Assembly: GCA_020062525.1 (NCBI GenBank)
Contig: JAGUWE010000129.1
Coordinates: 1 to 6,401, forward strand
Origin: Patescibacteria group bacterium
Lineage (GTDB): Bacteria > Patescibacteriota > Patescibacteriia > JAACEG01 > JAGUWE01
DNA: 6,401 nucleotides
Reading direction: 5' to 3'
In this document: positions 1-4,506 of the stretch, piece after piece
Layout of the letters: each line of letters begins with the position of its first letter
Numbering within the stretch: the first letter of the stretch is position 1
Made by a program: the position numbers and the translations under genes
The notes under the pieces: generated by a model
Told to the model about the DNA's origin: nothing
Seen by the model: only the letters and a program-made list of their open reading frames with translations
Databases searched by the model: none

Positions 1-565
1 CAAAAAGAATACCTATGAGCACCAATTGAATCTTTTTAAATTGCCTAAGAGTAAATTGTTGTTTATACCAGATTAATTTATATAAAATATATGAAACAAA
101 AAAGACAATTTGTCCAACCATAAAAATCAAAGAAACTATCCCTAAGCCAGTACGAATGTCAGGATAATAACCCCAAAAATATTTTAAAACTCCTTTAATA
201 ATTAAGGGAGTTGTTAAATTAAGAAAAACAAAAATAAAAGTCAAACTATAACAGGAAATCAAAAATTTTTTAAACTTTTTTTCTTCATTTAATAGTACAA
301 TTACAACCTGAAGTCCAAAAACAACCATAATTATCACGCAACTGTAGAAAATTTTAAATAAAGCAAGAGCAATTTTTGGATCTTGGATATTATAAACAAG
401 CGAATAACCCAACAACCAAAAAGATACAAAAAGAGTAAAAAGAAAAAAACTAATATTAATTCTGGCTTTTTTATTTTTAAACCAGATAAAAAAACCTAAT
501 AATAAACAATTCAAGCCCACAAAAAAATTTGGGTAAGAATAGGGATTGATTGAATCTAAAAACAT
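1..565 (-). CDS. Partial multi-span membrane protein, resembling the N-terminal 7TM sensor region of histidine kinases
   Basis: I read an open frame from an ATG at 565-563 to the left edge: 188 codons with no stop, so the C-terminus lies outside the window. The translation begins MFLDSINPYSYPNFFVGL and is almost entirely hydrophobic. Segments fall at about residues 13-30, 37-58, 66-92, 101-118 and 140-165, with a sixth starting near 178. The stretch NKKARINISFFLF...SFWLLGY after the first helix, a WGYYP turn before helix 5 and a basic loop ending RQFKKIQLVLIG before helix 6 resemble the 7TM sensor module (HisKA_7TM type) that precedes PAS, kinase or GGDEF domains. That match is from memory of the family, and the output domain cannot be seen. 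The start is 30 nt after the stop of the O-antigen ligase-like gene and has no Shine-Dalgarno. A promoter-like extended -10 lies just upstream, so it may be transcribed separately. It could instead be an unrelated polytopic protein. Confidence 0.6.
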   Translation of the reverse strand, partial: MFLDSINPYSYPNFFVGLNCLLLGFFIWFKNKKARINISFFLFTLFVSFWLLGYSLVYNIQDPKIALALFKIFYSCVIIMVVFGLQVVIVLLNEEKKFKKFLISCYSLTFIFVFLNLTTPLIIKGVLKYFWGYYPDIRTGLGIVSLIFMVGQIVFFVSYILYKLIWYKQQFTLRQFKKIQLVLIGILF

Positions 566-589
566 AAAATTAATTTAATTTTTGATAAT

Positions 590-598
590 ATTATATCA
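590..598 (-). promoter_or_regulatory. Candidate extended -10 promoter for the 7TM gene
   Basis: The minus strand reads TGATATAAT, an exact extended -10 element (TGn plus TATAAT). It starts on the TGA stop codon of the upstream gene and lies 24 nt before the ATG at 565, which would give a leader of roughly 18 nt. No convincing -35 box is found at 16-18 nt, which extended -10 promoters can tolerate. The same bases form a 7-bp inverted repeat (581-587 with 594-600, 6-nt loop). In DNA this AT-rich the motif could arise by chance. Confidence 0.35.
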
Positions 599-2101
599 AA
601 TAATCTCAAGGGTTGCACTTATAAGCAATAGATAACCAATGCCCAAGGGATGATTAAGATAAGGGCTAAAAATACTGGTAATAGCAATAATTAAAATTCC
701 CAGCAAAAGGCCAAATATTAGTTTTTTTTCTTGGTTATAATCATTCTGTTTTTTAAATTTCTGCCAACCAGTTTGCCAAATTTTGAAAATTAAAATTAAA
801 TAAGCAATCAAACCAAGAAGACCTAATTTAAGCCAAATATCTAAATAGCCCCACTCAAAAGCATAAGTTGTATAAAGGCCGCTTTGACTGCGAGAAAGCT
901 GACGTGGGTCCTGGCTTTGATAAGTCACGGTTTTACCAAAGCCAGAGCCCGTTAGAAAATCATTTTTTACCGCCTGCCAAAGAGGACCCAATAAATTCCA
1001 ACGGCTTTGAGCTGCTACTTCGTCTAAATCAGTTGTTCTTTTGCTTAACATACTAGCCAATGAGACCTCGGCTGGCGGCGGATAAGGAAATTTAACTACC
1101 AAAAAAATTAAAATTAAACTAAAAACAGCTATGCCTAAACAATAAATTGATAACCTAATTATTTCTTTAAATTTTGCTTGTTGATAAAAAATTATTAGTG
1201 TCAAAAAAATTACCAAGCCAGCCAGAAACCCAATCCAAAAACTGCGCGATAAAGAAACAATAATTGCACTTAAAAGAAAAATATTAAAAATAAAAAGTTG
1301 TGTTTTAGTTGACTTTAGCCAAACAAAATTCTCCTTAAATCGCCAAAAAATATAAGAAAGTAAAACAAAAAAGGCAATTAAAATATAAATTTGGGACTGG
1401 AAAAAAATACGGTAAAAACCAGTAGCGGACATCTGGGACACCTCTGCAAGGCCTGCTGTCCTTAACCAACGGTAAATAGACCACGTTTCTATCATTTGAT
1501 GCGAAAAAATAAAAAGCAAGACAAAAGTTTTTAGGCATAAAATTAAAACTGAGGCCAAAAAAATCTGGAGAATGTTTCTTGTTTGCTCGCTTGAAATAAT
1601 GGTGTCAAAAAAAACAAAAACGAGGAAAAAATATAGCCAGCCGTTAGCATCAAAAAAAACATTGGCAAAAGTATTATTCTGCAAAAAGCCATTCATTATT
1701 CCCCAAATTAAAAAAACAAAAATTAAAAGATACCATTTAAATAAATTACTTTGCCTTATTTTGAAATATGACCCAAAGTTTTTATTTTGCACGTAGTAGA
1801 CGACAATTTTAGCCAACCAAACACTAACCAAAATTAAAAATAAAGCAATCCGCAACGAGACTAATAAACCATTAAGCTCTAAATAAAATAAATAACCCTT
1901 ACTGGCAACAAAAAGTTCGGCTAACACAATATAAACGCCATATTCCAATTTTTCTAAACTTAAAAATAAAGTGGCTAAAACAATAGCAAAAAAAACAAGT
2001 TGGCCAACCAACGGCTCGAGATAACCAATCAAAGACAGTAGCTCAAAAAAAGCTAAACTAACCAAAGCGAGCCTGAAGTATTTACCAAAAAGATTTTCCA
2101 T
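596..2101 (-). CDS. O-antigen ligase/polymerase-like membrane protein (Wzy_C type)
   Basis: This is a 501-residue integral membrane protein with about 10-12 hydrophobic segments, in the usual size range for WaaL ligases and Wzy polymerases. The Wzy_C-type hallmark SLSRSFWIGFLAG sits at residues 283-295. A large hydrophilic loop follows (about 338-412), containing SRWNLLGPLW (366-375) and GSGFGK (385-390), then EWGYLDIWLKLGLLG (416-430) leading into the last helices. This order of a membrane SR motif, a long extracytoplasmic loop with a conserved Arg, and an E-x-G-x-(x)-G helix is typical of the family. Such enzymes join undecaprenyl-linked glycan units or transfer the finished glycan to lipid or protein. 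The sequence does not say which. It is the last clear glycan gene of the run, downstream of three glycosyltransferases. The ATG at 2101 is preceded by AGAGG at 2117-2113, 11 nt away, which is rather far for a Shine-Dalgarno. Confidence 0.85.
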   Translation of the reverse strand: MENLFGKYFRLALVSLAFFELLSLIGYLEPLVGQLVFFAIVLATLFLSLEKLEYGVYIVLAELFVASKGYLFYLELNGLLVSLRIALFLILVSVWLAKIVVYYVQNKNFGSYFKIRQSNLFKWYLLIFVFLIWGIMNGFLQNNTFANVFFDANGWLYFFLVFVFFDTIISSEQTRNILQIFLASVLILCLKTFVLLFIFSHQMIETWSIYRWLRTAGLAEVSQMSATGFYRIFFQSQIYILIAFFVLLSYIFWRFKENFVWLKSTKTQLFIFNIFLLSAIIVSLSRSFWIGFLAGLVIFLTLIIFYQQAKFKEIIRLSIYCLGIAVFSLILIFLVVKFPYPPPAEVSLASMLSKRTTDLDEVAAQSRWNLLGPLWQAVKNDFLTGSGFGKTVTYQSQDPRQLSRSQSGLYTTYAFEWGYLDIWLKLGLLGLIAYLILIFKIWQTGWQKFKKQNDYNQEKKLIFGLLLGILIIAITSIFSPYLNHPLGIGYLLLISATLEII

Positions 2102-2127
2102 ATAATTATTAGCCTCTGTTTGTTTTC

Positions 2128-2239
2128 TTAAATGCCAAATGTCTAATTTCCAATCCCCAATGAAATGACTAAATTTTAAATATATTTAGACATTCGGGAA
2201 TTTCATTGGAAATTAGAAGTTGGAAATTAGAAATTTTCT
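2128..2239. repeat. Heptanucleotide-periodic array in two inverted blocks
   Basis: The plus strand holds five 7-nt units in perfect phase at 2128-2162 (TTAAATG, CCAAATG, TCTAATT, TCCAATC, CCCAATG; consensus YYNAATN). A second block at 2205-2232 has four units (ATTGGAA, ATTAGAA, GTTGGAA, ATTAGAA), which are reverse-complement versions of the first type. The 13-mer TTGGAAATTAGAA occurs twice, at 2206-2218 and 2220-2232. The array starts within a few bases of the TAG stop (2240-2238) of the preceding glycosyltransferase and fills most of the 136-nt gap to the next start. I see no ORF in this gap. It matches in period and unit the arrays at 3161-3188 and 4424-4506. Confidence 0.75.
2142..2217. 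other. Long imperfect inverted repeat (hairpin) inside the heptad array
   Basis: The outer arms are a perfect 13-bp match: TCTAATTTCCAAT at 2142-2154 against 2205-2217. An inner arm pair, 2165-2174 against 2184-2193, matches at 9 of 10 positions around a 9-nt AT loop. Between outer and inner arms is an internal loop of 10 and 11 nt, in which a CCC (2156-2158) could pair with GGG (2196-2198). In RNA from the minus strand this would be a 76-nt hairpin between a glycosyltransferase stop and the O-antigen ligase start. No U-tract follows, so it is not a textbook terminator. It may affect mRNA stability or simply reflect the inverted repeat blocks. Confidence 0.6.
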
Positions 2240-3119
2240 ATATCTTTCCTTGCGGCCTTGGTTTGATATCCAGTAATTGACTCAAATAAGCCAAAAGTAA
2301 ACTGATTGGTTGAAGCACAAGTAGCCCCCAGTGGGTCAATCTACTATGATATTTTTTAAAATAAATTAGCATCCCGTGATTAAATTGCTTTTGTTTTTCT
2401 AAACTTAATTTTTGTTCAAAACTTTTTCCTTCATAATGAACAATTTTAGTGACCGGCGTGTAAAAAATCGTCTCACCCGCTTTTCTTATTCTTTGACACA
2501 AATCAACATCCTCCCACCAAAGCCAATAATCCTCATTCCAACCATTAATCTTTTCAAAAATTTCACGTCGAATAAAAAGAAAGGTGCCCATAACCTGCTG
2601 AACGGCTTGTTCTCTGGTATAATCAAAATCTTTGGCCAAATAACTTTTAATTGGTGGTAACCAAGTTAAAAAATGATGTAATTTAAGAAGGATAAAAAAT
2701 TGGGACCAAAAAGAAGGATCTCTTTTAATATTATTTTGTCGCTGACCGTCGGGATAAATAAGTTGACAAGTAGAAGCGGCGATTCCGGGATGCTTTTCCA
2801 TAAAACTTACTAATTTATTAGCTGAATCTTCAATAGATTCCATGTCCGGATTCATAAACAATAAATAGCGCCCTTTCGCAATTTTAGCGCCTTGATTATT
2901 GGCTTTGGCAAAACCGGCATTAAAATCATTAAGAATTAATTTTAAATTCGGTTGATTATTGACCAATTCCCTCAACATTTCTTGTGAACCATCAGTTGAA
3001 TTATTATCAACAACGATGGCTTCAAAAGAAATATCTTGGGTTTTTTCAAAAATCGAAGCCAAACATTTTTTAAGCAAGCTCTTAACATTCCAATTAACAA
3101 TAATAATTGAGAAATCCAT
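2238..3119 (-). CDS. Family 2 glycosyltransferase (COG1216 / rhamnosyltransferase-like)
   Basis: This 293-residue protein has a single GT-A catalytic domain. The nucleotide-binding first strand SIIIVNWN is at residues 4-11, VVDNNSTDGS at 36-45, NAGFAKANNQG at 67-77, the metal-binding DxD equivalent NPD at 90-92, and the acceptor-side motif GTFLFIRRE at 178-186. WWEDVDLCQRIR at 201-212 contains the Glu-Asp whose Asp is the usual catalytic base, and a conserved HYEGKS is at 228-233. A hydrophobic stretch at about 264-283 may associate with the membrane. Family members transfer a nucleotide-activated sugar, often rhamnose, to a glycan acceptor on the cytoplasmic face. The donor here cannot be inferred. 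It closely resembles the glycosyltransferase at 4476-5300 in layout. The ATG at 3119 fits the canonical family N-terminus but has no Shine-Dalgarno, and its first two bases sit in a hairpin. The stop is TAG. Confidence 0.93.
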   Translation of the reverse strand: MDFSIIIVNWNVKSLLKKCLASIFEKTQDISFEAIVVDNNSTDGSQEMLRELVNNQPNLKLILNDFNAGFAKANNQGAKIAKGRYLLFMNPDMESIEDSANKLVSFMEKHPGIAASTCQLIYPDGQRQNNIKRDPSFWSQFFILLKLHHFLTWLPPIKSYLAKDFDYTREQAVQQVMGTFLFIRREIFEKINGWNEDYWLWWEDVDLCQRIRKAGETIFYTPVTKIVHYEGKSFEQKLSLEKQKQFNHGMLIYFKKYHSRLTHWGLLVLQPISLLLAYLSQLLDIKPRPQGKI

Positions 3120-3143
3120 ATAAAGAAAGTTAATTCTTTATAT
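3118..3143 (-). promoter_or_regulatory. Leader hairpin overlapping the glycosyltransferase start codon
   Basis: A perfect 10-bp inverted repeat with a 6-nt loop: 3118-3127 pairs with 3134-3143 (minus strand ATATAAAGAA / TTCTTTATAT, loop TTAACT). The A and U of the AUG at 3119 form the end of the stem. Only one pair is G:C, so the stem is weak. A promoter-like TGTTATATT (3154-3146) just upstream could start a transcript near 3139, which would break the 5' arm, so the two readings compete. The hairpin might tune access to a start that lacks a Shine-Dalgarno. Confidence 0.35.
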
Positions 3144-3160
3144 TAAATATAACAAATCTA

Positions 3161-3188
3161 ATTGAAAATTGAAAATTAAATTATCAAT
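3161..3188. repeat. Short heptanucleotide-periodic array at the end of the small ORF
   Basis: The plus strand reads ATTGAAA, ATTGAAA, ATTAAAT, TATCAAT in consecutive 7-nt steps, the first two units identical. The array covers the TGA stop (3186-3184) of the 44-residue ORF and runs into the 64-nt gap before the next glycosyltransferase. The units resemble those of the larger arrays at 2128-2239 and 4424-4506. With four units the case is weaker than for the other two. Confidence 0.5.
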
Positions 3189-3318
3189 GAGTGAATTTTA
3201 AATAAAGTTCTTTAATTGATTTCTCTTGAGTTGCCAAATCTAAACCCGACCTCCTAAGTCGAGCTTTTTCCTGGCGAATAAATTTTCTGATTGATTGAGG
3301 TAACTTATGGCGTCTCAT
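3184..3318 (-). CDS. Small, strongly basic 44-residue protein, unknown function
   Basis: A short frame from ATG (3318-3316) to TGA (3186-3184) encodes 44 residues starting MRRHKLPQSIRKFIRQEKAR. It has 13 Lys/Arg against 4 Asp/Glu, with no membrane segment. The N-terminal half (KLPQSIRKFIRQEKARLRRSG) and C-terminal half (ATQEKSIKELYLKF) both look helical and amphipathic, so it may bind nucleic acid, the ribosome or acidic membrane surfaces; that is inference. From memory, similar short K-L-P-x-S-I-(R/K)-K-(F/Y)-I-R-x-E-K-A-R proteins occur in CPR genomes as unnamed hypotheticals, which supports it being a real gene. An in-frame TAG lies about seven codons upstream, so ATG 3318 is the only ATG start. 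There is no Shine-Dalgarno: the start lies in the U-rich tail of the palindrome after mreB. Codons include AGG-AGG in tandem. Confidence 0.65.
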   Translation of the reverse strand: MRRHKLPQSIRKFIRQEKARLRRSGLDLATQEKSIKELYLKFTH

Positions 3319-3397
3319 ATAAATAAAAATGTCATTCTAAATTAATTTCAGAATCTTAAAAATTATAAATAAGACCCTAAAACAAGTTCAGGATGAC
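3319..3397 (-). terminator. Large palindromic repeat with U-rich tail downstream of mreB
   Basis: Arms of 28 nt, 3331-3358 and 3370-3397, match at 20 of 28 positions around an 11-nt AT loop. Seven of the eight mismatches are transitions. Read as minus-strand RNA, five of these become G-U pairs, against only two as plus-strand RNA, so the fold favours the transcribed strand. The stem is followed directly by AUUUUUAUUUAU (3330-3319). This makes a plausible intrinsic terminator or 3'-end stabiliser 15 nt after the mreB stop. The arm GTCATTCT...CAGAATCT and its partner also look like a widespread dispersed palindrome (GTCATCCTGAACTTGTTTCAGGATC-like, from memory). Whether it terminates transcription is uncertain, because the next ORF starts in its tail. 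Confidence 0.5.
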
Positions 3398-3412
3398 AAA
3401 ATGATATTAATT

Positions 3413-4420
3413 TTACCTTGCCGCGATAATGCTTCTCTTGTAAAGTTCTAAATTTTCTAAAGCAATACCAGTGCCTTTAGCAACACAAAGCATTGGTTCG
3501 TCGGCCACAAAAGCCTGAACGCCCGTAGCACGTGTTAAAAGCTTATCAATATTTCTCAACTGACTGCTGCCGCCCGAAAGAATCATTCCTTTATCAATTA
3601 CATCAGCTGATAATTCTGGGGGGGTCTTCTGCAAGACAGATTTAACAGCAGAAATAATGCCATTTAATTCTTCTTGAATTGCCTCGGTGATATCATCGGA
3701 AGTAACGGTCACAATTTTTGGTAGTCCAGTAATCATATCTCGGCCCTTGACTTCCATTTTAAGTTTTTCTTCTAAATACATAGCTGAGCCAATGCTAATT
3801 TTAACCTCTTCTGAAGTTCTTTCACCAATAGCCAAAGAATATTTTTTGCGAATATATTCAGCAATGGCAGCGTCAAATTTATTACCACCGATACGAACAG
3901 AGGTAGCAGCCACAATTCCGCCTAAAGAAATGACAGCAATTTCTGAGGTACCGCCGCCAATATCAATTGTCATATGTCCTGAAGCACTGCCAATCGGAAT
4001 ATTAGCACCGATGGCTGCCACAATTGGTTCTTTAATGATATAAGCGGCTTTGGCTCCGGCGGCCACAGTGGCATCAATAACAGCTCTTTTTTCAGTTGAG
4101 GTGATGCCAGCTGGCACGGCAATCATAACTTCCGGCCTAAAAAATCTGATTCTACCCAACGCCTTATTAATAAAATAGCGAAGCATGGCTTCGGTAGTTT
4201 TATAGTCAGCAATCACGCCGTCTTTTAAAGGACGGCTGGCAATAATCGTGTCTGGCGTGCGGCCAATCATTTCTTTGGCCTCAATACCTACAGCCAAAAC
4301 CTCACCGTCAGTCAAGGAAATTGCTACTACCGATGGCTCATTAATCACAATCCCCCGTTTGGGAATATAAACCAAAACAGTGGTGGTGCCTAAGTCAATG
4401 CCAATTTTCTTTTGAAACAT
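3413..4420 (-). CDS. mreB: Rod shape-determining protein MreB (actin homologue)
   Basis: The 335-residue protein is full-length for MreB (usually about 330-350). Actin-fold motifs appear in order: phosphate-1 IGIDLGTTTVLVY at 6-18, EPSVVAI at 28-34, RPLKDGVIADY at 63-73, VPAGITSTEKRAV at 102-114, the catalytic-glutamate segment KEPIVAAIGA at 130-139, phosphate-2 IDIGGGTSEIAVISLGG at 152-168, SVRIGGNKFD at 174-183, IGERTSEEVKISIGSA at 198-213, and the adenosine motif GMILSGGSSQLRNID at 278-292. MreB polymerises on the inner membrane face and guides the peptidoglycan elongation machinery. The N-terminus (MFQKK) has no room for an amphipathic membrane helix. The phosphate-1 loop reads GTTTV where most MreBs have GTANT. 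Neither mreC nor mreD is adjacent; glycosyltransferases lie on both sides. The ATG at 4420 has no Shine-Dalgarno, and its 55-nt upstream gap is almost all heptad repeat. Confidence 0.97.
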   Translation of the reverse strand: MFQKKIGIDLGTTTVLVYIPKRGIVINEPSVVAISLTDGEVLAVGIEAKEMIGRTPDTIIASRPLKDGVIADYKTTEAMLRYFINKALGRIRFFRPEVMIAVPAGITSTEKRAVIDATVAAGAKAAYIIKEPIVAAIGANIPIGSASGHMTIDIGGGTSEIAVISLGGIVAATSVRIGGNKFDAAIAEYIRKKYSLAIGERTSEEVKISIGSAMYLEEKLKMEVKGRDMITGLPKIVTVTSDDITEAIQEELNGIISAVKSVLQKTPPELSADVIDKGMILSGGSSQLRNIDKLLTRATGVQAFVADEPMLCVAKGTGIALENLELYKRSIIAAR

Positions 4421-4423
4421 ACA

Positions 4424-4506
4424 ATTAAAATGTCAAATGTCAAAACTCAAATGTCAAAAGTCAAAAATCAAAAGTTTATTTGAAATTGGGACTTTGACAT
4501 TGGGAT
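4424..4506. repeat. Heptanucleotide tandem array between a glycosyltransferase gene and mreB
   Basis: On the plus strand six units follow in exact 7-nt phase from 4431 to 4472: TGTCAAA, TGTCAAA, ACTCAAA, TGTCAAA, AGTCAAA, AATCAAA (consensus NNTCAAA), with a degenerate unit ATTAAAA before them at 4424-4430. After a short break an inverted block follows at 4479-4506: TTTGAAA, TTGGGAC, TTTGACA, TTGGGAT, again in 7-nt steps. Segment 4450-4462 can pair with 4490-4501 with one bulged base, giving a hairpin. The array overlaps the last nine codons and TAA stop of the glycosyltransferase at 4476-5300 and ends a few bases before the mreB ATG. The minus strand of the array contains three exact TTGACA hexamers. 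Confidence 0.85.

Noticed and set aside
868..1796. Plus-strand open frames opposite the O-antigen ligase-like gene
   Set aside because: They are shadows of a long hydrophobic minus-strand gene with family motifs, and show no recognisable domain or start signal.
3141..3188. Standard -35/-10 promoter before the third glycosyltransferase (TTGATA near 3188)
   Set aside because: At 17 nt spacing the -10 position reads CAATTA, a poor match. The AT-rich background makes single hexamer hits meaningless.
3247..3261. Perfect AGGAGG Shine-Dalgarno (minus strand, 3255-3250), with AGGAG in the loop of a 4-bp hairpin
   Set aside because: It lies inside the small basic ORF as tandem AGG-AGG Arg codons, and no suitably spaced start codon with a long frame follows. 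Probably chance.
3687..4043. 118-codon plus-strand open frame opposite mreB
   Set aside because: It is antisense to strongly conserved MreB motifs, and its low-complexity translation (many Ile, Pro, Ser) is what the complement of mreB codons gives.
4431..4472. CRISPR-like array
   Set aside because: The 7-nt units are contiguous with no spacers and no cas genes are present, so it is a short tandem repeat.
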